In this document: positions 9,236 through 18,006 of the stretch, in pieces
How the letters are laid out: every line of letters starts with the position of its first letter
How positions within the stretch are numbered: position 1 is the first letter of the stretch
Assembly (NCBI RefSeq): GCF_937873765.1
Contig: NZ_CALMZC010000014.1
Coordinates: 62,001-126,000 of the forward strand
Length of the DNA: 64,000 bases
Direction: 5' to 3'
Source: an uncultured Thiothrix sp.
GTDB taxonomy: Bacteria > Pseudomonadota > Gammaproteobacteria > Thiotrichales > Thiotrichaceae
Notes under the pieces: model-generated
Databases searched by the model: none
Told to the model about the DNA's origin: nothing
Seen by the model: the letters and a program-made list of their open reading frames with translations, nothing else
Position numbers and translations under genes: made by a program

Positions 9236-10039
9236 CTAGGCCTGACGGGTTCGTTGAATGAGGCCACGTTGAGGATCATAACCCCAAACGGCGAGCAAGA
9301 AAAAAATACCTAAAGCGCCCAATACGACCAAAGAGGAGAGGAGATTCAATTGGCCGTAAAGGGCAAACCGGATCATTTCAACCGCATGGGTGAAGGGGTT
9401 GAAACTAGCTAGATAATAAACCCACATCGCGCCCGATTCTTTCAATTTCCACAAAGGGTAGAGTGCAGTGGAAATAAAAAACATCGGGAAGATCACGAAG
9501 TTCATCGTGCCTGCAAAATTCTCAAGTTGGCGAATGGAAACTGATAGCAATAAGCCCAAAGCGCCAAGCATTAAACCAGCTAGTACGAGTGTTGGAAAAG
9601 CCGTGATCCAACCGAACCACGGAATATCCACACGAAACACCAGACAGAGAACAAGAAAAGCATAAGCTTGTAGCACCGATAATAAAGTACCCGCCACTAG
9701 TTTACTAAATAGCAAAAACCACCGGGGTTGTGGTGCGGTGAGCAAGAGGCGCATTAGGCCCATTTCGCGGTCATACACCATCGCCAGCGACGACTGCATC
9801 CCATTGAATAGTAGTACCATCCCCAATAAACCGGGTACGACATACACTTGGTATTCAATATAAGTTTCGTAAGGAGGAATAATCGACACGCCAAAGATAT
9901 TCTGGAAGCCTGCTGCAAACACGACCAGCCAGAGTGCAGGGCGCACTAAAGCCGATAGTAAACGTCCGCGCTGATGCCAGAACTTAATTGTTTCACGTTG
10001 ACAGATGGCCACTAAGGCGGGCCAATGTCGGGTTGCCAT
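9236..10039 (-). CDS. ABC-2 type permease, PQQ-alcohol-dehydrogenase-associated (PedC-like)
   Basis: A 267-residue membrane protein of ABC-2 type with about six hydrophobic spans. FNGMQSSLAMVYDREMGLMRLLLTAP is the conserved cytoplasmic coupling region, and SFNPFTHAVEMIRFALYG is the usual C-terminal signature. The ATG follows a very strong GAGGAGAG ribosome site. In Pseudomonas putida the PedA1A2BC system supports lanthanide-dependent growth, although ABC-2 permeases often export; direction here is open. The partner ATPase is at 5900-6652. Confidence 0.82.
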   Translation of the reverse strand: MATRHWPALVAICQRETIKFWHQRGRLLSALVRPALWLVVFAAGFQNIFGVSIIPPYETYIEYQVYVVPGLLGMVLLFNGMQSSLAMVYDREMGLMRLLLTAPQPRWFLLFSKLVAGTLLSVLQAYAFLVLCLVFRVDIPWFGWITAFPTLVLAGLMLGALGLLLSVSIRQLENFAGTMNFVIFPMFFISTALYPLWKLKESGAMWVYYLASFNPFTHAVEMIRFALYGQLNLLSSLVVLGALGIFFLLAVWGYDPQRGLIQRTRQA

Positions 10040-10113
10040 ACCCTCTCTCCTCTAAACTCGTCTAGTTTATTGATAGCCTAATTTTTTAAGGCGGCTACCA
10101 ACTTTTTGCCAAC

Positions 10114-11286
10114 CTAGAATTTACATTTGCTCTCAGGTTTATCGAAGCCAAGTGCATCTAAATTATTTGTTTGATGCAGAAAACCCTCTAGGGGAGCACG
10201 CTCAACGACCCAATTATGGGTCGCCAATAATAAGGGTTGACGTAATTGATTATCCCAAGGGCGGAAGTTAAGGCGATTGCCTTTGAAACCATCTAACACT
10301 AGGTCTTCACTGTGTAGATGTTTGCTCAAAACCGTAAAATCACGGCTTTGGGTACGCTGTACCGCTTCAGCAATGGCCTTAACAGCCATCCACGCTGCCC
10401 AATCGGCATCGCGCATAGGGCGACTAGCCTTATCCTCAAAGCGATTTTCTAATTGAGGAGCACCATGTCGTTCCCAAGCCCAATGCCAAGCTACGGGAGC
10501 TAAGCCTTCAGCGCCAACCACCAATTGCGGTTTAATGCTGGCATAAGGTACACCACGTGCAAATTCGCCTTGGGTATCAGCAATAAAAATCACATCATAA
10601 TCTGCATCAGCCGTCAGCAAGCTAATATTATTCTGGTCACGTTGGCGCGGATCATTACCTAAAGCAAAGGGGCGATCTTCATCAATATCTAAGCCATAAC
10701 GCTTAGCAGAGCGTTTAAAGGCTTGATTCAATTCCAGATCGTCTGCACCTTGCCCACTTAATACTAAGATTTCTTTCCATTTGCGAAACACTAAATATTG
10801 CGCAAGAGCATCGGTGAGCATGGCGTAGTTCGGAGTAATGTGTAGCAGGTGTGCTTGGCATTGCTCTTGGCGCAAGCGGTCTTCACGTGCTGATACATTG
10901 AACAAAATCAGGTTTTGGCCTTTAGTTGCGGTAGCGATTTCATGTACGGCATCAGCGGGTAAATCCAACAGGAAGAATTGTACACCCTTGGCGTGCATCT
11001 CTTTTAAGCTAGTCAAGAGAGCAGCATGATCTTTACCCTTAACCTGCTCCAACTTAAAAGTCGCGCCAATCCCCGAGGCGTGAAATTTACTTTCTTTTAA
11101 GGCAACTTCAGCACCGGCATAGGGTCGCCCCAGTGAACCCAGCAAATAGCGCGCAAAGCTTTGCTTTTTGCTATAACGTGCGTCTTTTTCCAATTGTAAG
11201 TAGCCAATCGTGAAATCATCAGCATAGCTAGGCATTGCCCAAGCAATACACATGACTAACAGTAGCTTGATTACGTGGCTAATCAT
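10114..11286 (-). CDS. ABC substrate-binding protein, PQQ-alcohol-dehydrogenase system (PedA1/LutA-like)
   Basis: A 390-residue periplasmic protein with signal peptide ending near MPSYADD. The mature start FTIGYLQLEKDARY and the later ARYLLGSLGRPYAGAEVAL are characteristic of the binding protein found beside PQQ alcohol dehydrogenases (Leu/Ile/Val-receptor fold). Family members have been linked to lanthanide handling in methylotrophs and pseudomonads. ATG 11286 overlaps the beta-propeller stop by eight bases; a TTG at 11289 is the alternative. The overlap implies translational coupling. Confidence 0.85.
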   Translation of the reverse strand: MISHVIKLLLVMCIAWAMPSYADDFTIGYLQLEKDARYSKKQSFARYLLGSLGRPYAGAEVALKESKFHASGIGATFKLEQVKGKDHAALLTSLKEMHAKGVQFFLLDLPADAVHEIATATKGQNLILFNVSAREDRLRQEQCQAHLLHITPNYAMLTDALAQYLVFRKWKEILVLSGQGADDLELNQAFKRSAKRYGLDIDEDRPFALGNDPRQRDQNNISLLTADADYDVIFIADTQGEFARGVPYASIKPQLVVGAEGLAPVAWHWAWERHGAPQLENRFEDKASRPMRDADWAAWMAVKAIAEAVQRTQSRDFTVLSKHLHSEDLVLDGFKGNRLNFRPWDNQLRQPLLLATHNWVVERAPLEGFLHQTNNLDALGFDKPESKCKF

Positions 11287-12391
11287 CAACTAACACCGTA
11301 TGAGGGACACGCGCAATCGGTACGGACTTCAAAACTTTACGGCTTGGAACATCAATCACTGACATATCATCGCTCAAGCCGTTAATCACAAAGAGCAGGC
11401 TATCATCTTTGTTCAAGGTGGTATTCCACGCACGTTTACCGACTAAGACATAATCTGTGACTTTGCGGCTCGCCACATCGACAAAAGCGACATGATTAGC
11501 ACGACCTAAAGCAACTACTGCTGTTTTTCCATCTTTATTGAGGGTAATGCCAACCGGAGTCACGTCTTCAGTGCGAAATTTGGGCGGGAGGAAGTTAATG
11601 GTTTCAGTGAGTTTATTAGTGGCAAGATCAATGATAGAGACTGAACTACTGAGTTCATTAGAAACCCAGAGTTCTTTTTGATCGGGCGTTAAAGCAAAGC
11701 GGCGTGGGCGATTACCGACTACAATGTTGGCTTTGATTTCTTTGCTGGCGGTATCAACCACATGTACAGTGTTAGCAACTTCGGAGGTGACATAGGCAGT
11801 TTTGCCATCAGGGCTTACCAGAATACCTTCTGGTTCTTCGCCAACTTCGACGGTGGTCATGCCGGGAAGTTTTTCACCTTCTTCTTCCCCCCCGGCTTCA
11901 TCATCGGCAGCATCGTCCTCTGCTTCTGAGCTTGCTCCCTCAGGAGCCGCTTCAGCCACTTTTAAATCGGGTTTGCCTTCACGTTTAGCGAAATACTCAT
12001 CCAAATTGAGAATACCCAAAGCACCATCATCTTCCAGTGAGATATACATGATCTTGCCATCAGCACTTAGATCGAAGAGTTCGGGATCATCAATTTCACC
12101 AATCCGATCCACTAATTCGAGCTTTGCCACATCAATCACATCAATCGCATTACCATCACCGGCTGCTGCATAAATCTGGGTTTTATCAGCATTGAATTGC
12201 AAATGACGCGGACGCGCCTCAGTACCAATGCGCTTGATGACTTCGTAGGTTTTGCCATCTAAAACAGTGATATTGTTATCTTTTTCGCTGCTGATAAATA
12301 AGTAGCCAGTGCCTTTAGCGTACACAGGTAATGTGCAGGTAGTAATCAAACTCGCTAAAAAAATTTGGCGCGATAGACTTTTGTGCATCAT
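11279..12391 (-). CDS. YVTN-type beta-propeller protein, PQQ-dependent catabolism-associated (PedA2-like)
   Basis: A 370-residue exported protein with signal peptide ending near PVYA. Seven-bladed YVTN repeats are visible as GYLFISSEKDNNITVLD, KTAYVTSEVANTVHVVD, KELWVSNELSSSVSIID and LLFVINGLSDDMSVID. Residues about 145-174 form an Asp/Glu-rich low-complexity insert between blades, making the protein longer than I expect for this family. The start follows GAGGAGAG. It heads the minus-strand operon down to position 4992. The role of the propeller is unknown; it may bind metal or interact with the receptor. Confidence 0.85.
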   Translation of the reverse strand: MMHKSLSRQIFLASLITTCTLPVYAKGTGYLFISSEKDNNITVLDGKTYEVIKRIGTEARPRHLQFNADKTQIYAAAGDGNAIDVIDVAKLELVDRIGEIDDPELFDLSADGKIMYISLEDDGALGILNLDEYFAKREGKPDLKVAEAAPEGASSEAEDDAADDEAGGEEEGEKLPGMTTVEVGEEPEGILVSPDGKTAYVTSEVANTVHVVDTASKEIKANIVVGNRPRRFALTPDQKELWVSNELSSSVSIIDLATNKLTETINFLPPKFRTEDVTPVGITLNKDGKTAVVALGRANHVAFVDVASRKVTDYVLVGKRAWNTTLNKDDSLLFVINGLSDDMSVIDVPSRKVLKSVPIARVPHTVLVDD

Positions 12392-12603
12392 TGACTCTCC
12401 TCTAGATATGCAGATGTAGATTAGAGCATATACCAGTTGGAAAAAGGTTGGGAAAACTAATGATAAATTTATTCAATAGATGTACGGGTGGTCTAGATTT
12501 CAAGCTTTGGAGTTTTGCCATGCTGACTGTCACGGTTATTCGTACTCCTAGCTGTTTTATGGTATCAAAGGCTGATTAGTCTTAATAATCAGGAAACTGT
12601 CTC
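12392..12603. other. Divergent intergenic region between the ABC operon and terB
   Basis: This 212-base AT-rich gap must contain the promoters for the minus-strand ABC operon and plus-strand terB. Each gene has a good ribosome site at its edge (GAGGAGAG on minus, AGGAAA on plus). I saw no convincing -35/-10 pair, sigma-54 element or strong palindrome. Confidence 0.5.
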
Positions 12604-13059
12604 ATGTCCTTATTTGATAGCTTTAAACAAAAAGTACAAGAAGCTCGTGGTCAACTGACGGCTGAAGTCGGTAAATATCGTAATCGTGAATTCATGGAAG
12701 CCTGTGTAGCGGGCTGCGCTTTAGTCTCGGTTGCTGATGGCAATATCAATTCAGAAGAAAAGCAAAAAATGATGAAGTTCATCCAACAATCGGATGAACT
12801 CAAGGTGTTTGATACTAAAGAAGTCATCGACTACTTTAATAAGATTAATAGCAATTTCGACTTTGATTTTGAAATTGGTAAGGCAGAAGCTTTAAAAGTC
12901 ATTGGTAAGTTGCGTGCTAAACCCGAGGCGGCGCGTTTGATGGTGCGTGTCTGTATCGCGATTGGTAATTCAGACGGCTCCTTCGATCTGAAGGAAAAGC
13001 AAATGGTGCGCGATATTTGCGCTGACTTAGGTATTCCTTCTGACGGCTTCAACCTCTAA
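12604..13059 (+). CDS. terB: TerB-family tellurite resistance protein
   Basis: A 151-residue all-helical cytosolic protein. It aligns by eye with TerB along its whole length: SLFDSFKQKVQEARGQL, the acidic SVADGNINSEEKQKMMKFI and the second IGNSDGSFDLKEKQMVRDIC. The two repeated acidic Asp-Gly loops bind metal in TerB. It is a single gene with no terC, terD or terZ next to it, so it is better read as an envelope-stress or metal-related solo TerB than as proof of tellurite resistance. Confidence 0.9.
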   Translation: MSLFDSFKQKVQEARGQLTAEVGKYRNREFMEACVAGCALVSVADGNINSEEKQKMMKFIQQSDELKVFDTKEVIDYFNKINSNFDFDFEIGKAEALKVIGKLRAKPEAARLMVRVCIAIGNSDGSFDLKEKQMVRDICADLGIPSDGFNL

Positions 13060-13073
13060 CTTGTCTCATCAAA

Positions 13074-13098
13074 CAAGAAGGGTATTACGCCCTTCTTG
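13074..13098 (+). terminator. Intrinsic-terminator-like hairpin after terB
   Basis: A perfect 9-bp stem (CAAGAAGGG / CCCTTCTTG) with a 7-base loop begins 14 bases after the terB stop. The following sequence is only moderately T-rich, so termination strength is uncertain. Confidence 0.6.
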
Positions 13099-13216
13099 CG
13101 CATATTTAGCCTTAGCGCCTTGCTGATTAAATAGCAGGGTTTTCTTGTGCTTTCTCCTTGTTTAGCCCTAACTAGTCAGGTAGTTTAATCACTTCAATCT
13201 AGCGAGGGTTTTATCT

Positions 13217-13945
13217 ATGAAGGTTCTCTTCTCAGCAACACCGGCTGCAGTGGCTGCTTTATTCTCTACAGTCATTTCTCTGTCGTATAGCCCAGTCATC
13301 AGCGCTGAAGAATTTGGCGATGGCGTGGAAACACGTCCGGTTAAATGCTTATTGGAGGTCAAAGGTAAAACTTATCTGACAGGAACCTGTAAATATGATG
13401 TCGATGCAGATGGTTCTTTCCGTTTGTATGGCAAGCAATATTTTGTCTATTTGAATACCTTTGAAAAGAATAAGGCTGAAGCATCTTGGAATGCTTCTCC
13501 ACAAAGTACGCATGCGCAAGCGCCTTTAGGTGAGCTAAAGCGGGAGGGTGCGTGTTGGGTGAATAAAACCACTAAGATTTGCGCTTCGGATCAAGCTCCT
13601 AAACCTGCAACAGCGGAGGCTAGTATTCGCGTTAAGTTTGCGCCCGGTGCAATGAGTGCAGTAGTGAACGGTAAACTGAGTAACTACAAGGATCAGGAAA
13701 CTTATTTGCTAGAGGTGCGTAAAGGTCAAACTCTGCAGGTCGAGCAGCTAAATCCGGGTAATCAGCGCGTCACCCTAGGCATCACTGCGCCCAATGGGGA
13801 AGATGCGAGCGATATGGATTTATCCTGCAATAATAAGAAAACGGTCAATCCCACGTTAGCAGGGGATTACAGCATTAGCGTGCACGAATGTATGAAAGCG
13901 GATGAGTGGAAAGGCAATTTCAAATTGAAGATCACTGTGAAATAA
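13217..13945 (+). CDS. Secreted protein with PPC-like C-terminal domain
   Basis: A 242-residue protein with a signal peptide ending near SPVISA. The middle contains Cys residues that could form disulfides (KCLLEVKGK, GTCKYDVD, GACWVNKTTKIC). The last 110 residues, with YLLEVRKGQTLQVEQL and GDYSISVHEC, resemble the pre-peptidase C-terminal/DUF-type beta-sandwich seen in many periplasmic proteins. An AGCGAGGG ribosome site precedes ATG 13217. Function unknown; flanking hairpins suggest a single-gene unit. Confidence 0.7.
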   Translation: MKVLFSATPAAVAALFSTVISLSYSPVISAEEFGDGVETRPVKCLLEVKGKTYLTGTCKYDVDADGSFRLYGKQYFVYLNTFEKNKAEASWNASPQSTHAQAPLGELKREGACWVNKTTKICASDQAPKPATAEASIRVKFAPGAMSAVVNGKLSNYKDQETYLLEVRKGQTLQVEQLNPGNQRVTLGITAPNGEDASDMDLSCNNKKTVNPTLAGDYSISVHECMKADEWKGNFKLKITVK

Positions 13946-13967
13946 GCACTCAATCATTAGGCTTTTG

Positions 13968-14002
13968 CCACCCTAGAGACAGCTTAATAGCAACTAGGGT
14001 GG
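13968..14002 (+). terminator. Hairpin terminator candidate
   Basis: Nine-base perfect arms (CCACCCTAG and CTAGGGTGG) enclose 17 bases, starting 23 bases after the preceding stop. No long T-run follows on plus, but TTTT lies on the upstream side, so it is a weak or opposite-strand candidate. Confidence 0.45.
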
Positions 14003-14057
14003 AATCGCGCCATAATCAGGCAAAACCGACTCTATTCGACCGTTAGGAGTGCATTCT

Positions 14058-15083
14058 ATGGTGTATCAAGCTGAGGCTAAGCGTTACGACTCCATGCCTT
14101 ATCGCCGCTCAGGGCGTAGTGGCTTGCGTCTACCGCTGATTTCGATTGGACTATGGCATAATTTTGGCGGCACGAGTTCGCTAGAGTTAGGCCGTGCTAT
14201 GTTGCGGCGTTCCTTTGATTTAGGGATTACTCATTTCGATTTGGCGAATAATTATGGCCCACCCCCCGGCTCGGCAGAGTCCGCGTTTGGCAAATTGCTG
14301 CAACAAGATTTTCGCCCTTATCGTGATGAGCTGATTATTTCCACTAAAGCGGGTTATGATATGTGGCCGGGGCCTTATGGCGAGTGGGGTTCGCGTAAAT
14401 ATTTGCTGGCCAGTCTTGATCAAAGTCTCAAGCGCATGGGCTTGGATTATGTGGATATTTTTTATTCGCATCGTTTTGACCCTGATACTCCTTTAGAGGA
14501 AACGATGGGTGCGTTGGATACTGCAGTGCGTCAAGGTAAGGCTTTGTATGTGGGAATTTCTTCCTATTCACCGGCTAAAACGCAGGAAGCCGTCGCTATT
14601 TTGCGGCAAATGGGTACGCCTTGCCTGATTCATCAACCGTCTTATTCGATGCTCAATCGTTGGATTGAAGAGGCACTACTTGATACTTTGCAACAAGAAG
14701 GCATGGGCTGTATTGCATTCTCGCCCTTAGCGCAGGGCTTGCTCAGCGATAAATACTTACAAGGCGTACCAGAAGGGTCACGCGCTAGCAAAGGTGGTTC
14801 ATTCTTAGGCGAGTTTTTAAGTGAGCAGAACTTAAAAATGGTCGCTGATCTGAATCAAGTGGCGGCTGAGCGTGGGCAATCTTTAGCGCAAATGGCCTTG
14901 GCTTGGGCTTTGCGCGATTCGCGTATGACCTCGGTCTTGATTGGAGCAAGCAGTGTGCAGCAGATTGAAGAGAATGTCGCTGCTTTGAATAATTTAGCGT
15001 TTAGCACTGAGCAATTAGCGCGAATCGATCAAATTGCTCAGGATGGTGGGATTAATCTCTGGGCTAAGTCGAGCGCGCATTAA
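14058..15083 (+). CDS. gpr: Aldo/keto reductase, L-glyceraldehyde-3-phosphate reductase type (YghZ-like)
   Basis: A 341-residue NADPH-dependent TIM-barrel reductase. Visible signatures are GLWHNFGG, HFDLANNYGPPPGSAE with catalytic Asp/Tyr, the catalytic Lys in ISTKAGYDMWPGPYGEWGS, and the C-terminal cofactor site SVLIGASSVQQIEEN. GPYGEWGSRKYL is typical of the YghZ group that reduces L-glyceraldehyde 3-phosphate and methylglyoxal. ATG 14058 follows TAGGAG by eight bases, so it is chosen over GTG 14049. The gene is convergent with the radical SAM gene. Confidence 0.9.
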   Translation: MVYQAEAKRYDSMPYRRSGRSGLRLPLISIGLWHNFGGTSSLELGRAMLRRSFDLGITHFDLANNYGPPPGSAESAFGKLLQQDFRPYRDELIISTKAGYDMWPGPYGEWGSRKYLLASLDQSLKRMGLDYVDIFYSHRFDPDTPLEETMGALDTAVRQGKALYVGISSYSPAKTQEAVAILRQMGTPCLIHQPSYSMLNRWIEEALLDTLQQEGMGCIAFSPLAQGLLSDKYLQGVPEGSRASKGGSFLGEFLSEQNLKMVADLNQVAAERGQSLAQMALAWALRDSRMTSVLIGASSVQQIEENVAALNNLAFSTEQLARIDQIAQDGGINLWAKSSAH

Positions 15084-15088
15084 GCAAT

Positions 15089-15123
15089 CATTTGCCGGTT
15101 TAGCCCCCATAAACTGGCAAATG
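15089..15123. terminator. Bidirectional terminator between convergent genes
   Basis: A 14-bp stem (one G-T mismatch) runs from CATTTGCC at 15089 to GGCAAATG ending at 15123, with a 7-base loop. It overlaps the 3' end of the minus-strand radical SAM gene and follows the reductase stop by five bases. Confidence 0.65.
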
Positions 15124-16002
15124 CCAATTCGGCCCTTGGCTGTGTGCATATGCGACGGCTTGCTGGATTTGGGCAAGTAGTTTCGCTTTGTCCTTACCTA
15201 AAGCACCTTTCAGCACCAAATTATTAGAAATATGATCACTACGGAAAATCGTTTGTTTTAATTCTAAATGCTGAATAAACGTCTGCATTTCAGTGAATAA
15301 ATCCAAAGTAGAGCAGGGCGTATAGTCTTCACCGAAAATCTCGGTAAAACGCCGCTCGCCATAACGGAAGAATAAAGCCAAAGTCGCGAGGTATTCTGGC
15401 TGGGTGGCGTTAATTAATTCGGCCGAAGCTAGCGCATGCTGTTCACTATACTGCTTGCCGCCTAAGCCATTAATAATCATCACTGAAGTTTTAATTCTCG
15501 CAGCCTTAAGCTTTAAAATGGCATCCCGCGTGCTGGCAAAGGTTTCGCTTTTTTGTACTTTTTGCAGCACTGTATCATCGCCACTTTCCGCACCAATATA
15601 AACCAAGCTTAAACCTAATTCGCGTAAGGTTTGTAATTGCTCTGGCGTTTTATTAGCAATATTCTGTGGTAGGCAATAGGAAGAAACGCGGCTCACACTG
15701 GGTAAATAAGTACGAATTGCTTGCAAAATCGCTTCAAGGCGACGGAAAGATAAAACCATCGCATCACCATCGGCTAAGAAAATGCGCCGTACGCCTTGCA
15801 AGCTCTCACCACAGCGCTGAATTTCAGCTAAGACTTCCGTTTCAGGGCGCGGCTTAAACTTTTTCTGCGGCTGGGTATACATCTCGCAAAACGAACATTG
15901 ATTCCAACTACAACCATTGGTGACTTGCAGAATCAAAGAATCCGCTTCGCTGGGTGGGCGGAACAGAGGCTCGATGTAATGGACGGGGGTGGTGAAGTAC
16001 AT
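15100..16002 (-). CDS. Radical SAM protein
   Basis: A 300-residue protein with cluster motif NGCSWNQCSFCEMY, in which the three Cys residues of the [4Fe-4S] site are in a CX4CX2C spacing. It continues with IFLADGDAMVLSF and LVYIGAESGDD, typical of Elp3/HemN-like radical SAM barrels. The family is widespread and unassigned. It is a single gene convergent with the aldo/keto reductase and shares no obvious pathway with it. Confidence 0.85.
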   Translation of the reverse strand: MYFTTPVHYIEPLFRPPSEADSLILQVTNGCSWNQCSFCEMYTQPQKKFKPRPETEVLAEIQRCGESLQGVRRIFLADGDAMVLSFRRLEAILQAIRTYLPSVSRVSSYCLPQNIANKTPEQLQTLRELGLSLVYIGAESGDDTVLQKVQKSETFASTRDAILKLKAARIKTSVMIINGLGGKQYSEQHALASAELINATQPEYLATLALFFRYGERRFTEIFGEDYTPCSTLDLFTEMQTFIQHLELKQTIFRSDHISNNLVLKGALGKDKAKLLAQIQQAVAYAHSQGPNWHLPVYGG

Positions 16003-16064
16003 AAGGGTTACCTTGGCAGATGAGCATCATTACTATAGTGAAGCTGAGGTGAGCTATGCAATAT

Positions 16065-16625
16065 TCAGTTGATTCCGGTTGTCGGTCTGTGCATCAACCA
16101 CCCTCGCACCCGCCGTTTTCCCAACACATTCACTGCCAATGACCACAGCACCACGCGCGTATCTAGCCACCACGACATTTGCGCTTGATACACCTGATCC
16201 ATATGCCATGACACCTTCGCACTACGCCCACCATATAATTGTGCTAAGCCGGTAATGCCGGGTTTAATCGCCCAACGTTTCGCGTGATAGACATCATCCC
16301 AGCCAAGGCGCAGCACATCCGCTTGAGTCAAAGGCCGTGGGCCTACCACACTCATATCGCCTTGTAGAATATTTAAAATCTGTGCTAATTCATCCAAGCC
16401 CGTTTGACGCAAAAACTGACCGCTTTTAGTCACCACTTCATTCTGCATAGTACGGAACTTATAGATAGAAAACGGCTGCTTGTGTAAACCTAAACGCTGC
16501 TGGCGGAATAAAATCGGGCGACCATCCAAAATCCAAATGCTTAAAGCAATCAGCCCTAAGACCCAGCCTATCAGGATTAAACCGACCACGACAGCTAAGC
16601 CATCAAAGCACTTTTTCCAGAACAT
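16065..16625 (-). CDS. Bacterial sugar transferase (monotopic phosphoglycosyl transferase, PglC-like)
   Basis: A 186-residue minimal phosphoglycosyl transferase. A single N-terminal re-entrant helix (VVVGLILIGWVLGLIALSIW) precedes PILFRQQRLG, KFRTM, the catalytic Asp-Glu dyad in TGLDELAQILN and GDMSVVGPRP. Such enzymes move a sugar phosphate from a UDP-sugar to undecaprenyl phosphate at the inner membrane face. The start lies inside the 3' end of the upstream B12-type radical SAM gene (23-base overlap), implying translational coupling. No other glycan genes flank it. Confidence 0.9.
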   Translation of the reverse strand: MFWKKCFDGLAVVVGLILIGWVLGLIALSIWILDGRPILFRQQRLGLHKQPFSIYKFRTMQNEVVTKSGQFLRQTGLDELAQILNILQGDMSVVGPRPLTQADVLRLGWDDVYHAKRWAIKPGITGLAQLYGGRSAKVSWHMDQVYQAQMSWWLDTRVVLWSLAVNVLGKRRVRGWLMHRPTTGIN

Positions 16626-18006
16626 CTCGATTCCTTGGTTTGGGTTGAGGTGTGCGCCCGTCTAACACAGTTTCTAGGACTTGAAGCATCGGGCTGAGTA
16701 GCTGGTGTTGAATCATGAAATTCCACACAGGCTCGGCTTTTTTCCAGCCTGCGCTATAGGCAAAATGACGTAAGCGTTGATTGAAAGCAGCATGATTTTG
16801 ACTGGCTTTAGCAATATTCGCCCAACTATAAAACGCTTGATAAGCCCAATCATAACCTTCTTTCAGTTGGGTGCGGCTCATGCTTCTAGGTTCAAACACG
16901 ACATGGCGAGTGTTGTATAAGTCCCAATCCTGAGTAATGAGCCGCCCTTGTGCCTGCATCTGCTGATAATATTCCGTACCCGGATAGGGGGTCGCGATAT
17001 GAAAGGTCGCGGTCGTTAAACCTTGTGCTACTGCCCAATCCACGGTGCGCTCAAATACATCTGGGGCGTCACCATCTAGTCCAAAGACAAAGCTGCCATT
17101 GATTTTAATACCCAAGCTATCGAGGCGTTGAATCGCTGCTGCATAATCGCGCCCCAAGTTTTGGGCTTTATTAGAAAAGCTCAAACTATCTGCCGCTAGC
17201 GATTCAAAACCAATGAAAATACTCCGCAACCCAGCGTCTGCGGCTTGCTCAATCAAGTTACCTTTCAAGATGGCATTCACGGTAGAAGCACCTTGAAATA
17301 GCCGCCCCATACCGCGCATCCCACTAAATAATTGGCTCGCAAAGCGCGGATCACCGAGCAAATGATCATCCAGAAAATACAAATGTTTACCGGGTAAGCG
17401 CTCAATTTCCGCCAGAGCAGCATCAACTTTTTGGGTATAAAACGAGCGTCCGTGCTCAAAAAACGCATCCTTATAACAAAAACTACAGTGATAGGGGCAG
17501 CCGCGACTCACTACGATGGAATTAGGTACTAAGTAGTGCTGGCGTTTAATTAGATCACGTCGAATTGGCGGCAAAGTTGCCAGCGTGCGTAAGGTCGATT
17601 GATAACGCTTTTGAGGGGTTCGCTTATGAAAATCAAGTAGAAATTGTGGGAAGGTATCCTCCCCTGGCCCTAGAAAAATCGAATCGGCATGTAAAGTGGC
17701 TTCATCGGGTAAAGAGGTGACATGCAAACCACCTAAACAGACATAACAGCCTTTAGCACGATAATGATCAGCAATTTGATAAGCACGTTTAGCGCTGGTG
17801 ATATAGACCTGAATGATCACTAAATCAGGGCAATCATCGGTGTGTAAGGTTTCCACATGCTGATCGACTAGCTCAATCTGATCGCTAGGGTCTAAGTAGG
17901 CGGCTAAAGTGGCTAAGCCCAAAGGTGGAAACAGTGAATATTTAATCGGTCGCCAATCCGGTGAACCCGCTTCTTGAAGCGAGGGAAGAATGAGTTTGAC
18001 GTGCAT
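16603..18006 (-). CDS. B12-binding-domain radical SAM protein
   Basis: A 467-residue protein. The N-terminal cobalamin-binding Rossmann domain (PLGLATLAAYLD, VIIQVYITSAKRAY, CLGGLHVTSLPDEA) covers about residues 1-145. The radical SAM barrel follows with SRGCPYHCSFCYKD (CX3CX2C), LYFLDDHLLGD and FGLDGD. Members methylate or rearrange unreactive carbons in natural-product or hopanoid/lipid pathways. Coupling to a lone sugar transferase is the only functional hint and points to a lipid or polyprenol-linked substrate. The exact reaction is unknown. Confidence 0.86.
   Translation of the reverse strand: MHVKLILPSLQEAGSPDWRPIKYSLFPPLGLATLAAYLDPSDQIELVDQHVETLHTDDCPDLVIIQVYITSAKRAYQIADHYRAKGCYVCLGGLHVTSLPDEATLHADSIFLGPGEDTFPQFLLDFHKRTPQKRYQSTLRTLATLPPIRRDLIKRQHYLVPNSIVVSRGCPYHCSFCYKDAFFEHGRSFYTQKVDAALAEIERLPGKHLYFLDDHLLGDPRFASQLFSGMRGMGRLFQGASTVNAILKGNLIEQAADAGLRSIFIGFESLAADSLSFSNKAQNLGRDYAAAIQRLDSLGIKINGSFVFGLDGDAPDVFERTVDWAVAQGLTTATFHIATPYPGTEYYQQMQAQGRLITQDWDLYNTRHVVFEPRSMSRTQLKEGYDWAYQAFYSWANIAKASQNHAAFNQRLRHFAYSAGWKKAEPVWNFMIQHQLLSPMLQVLETVLDGRTPQPKPRNRDVLEKVL

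Noticed and set aside
11802..12173. Ser-rich plus-strand reading frame opposite the beta-propeller gene
   Set aside because: Shadow of the propeller gene; composition follows its acidic insert.
12604..13059. Tellurite resistance operon
   Set aside because: Only terB is present; no terA, terC, terD, terE or terZ adjacent.
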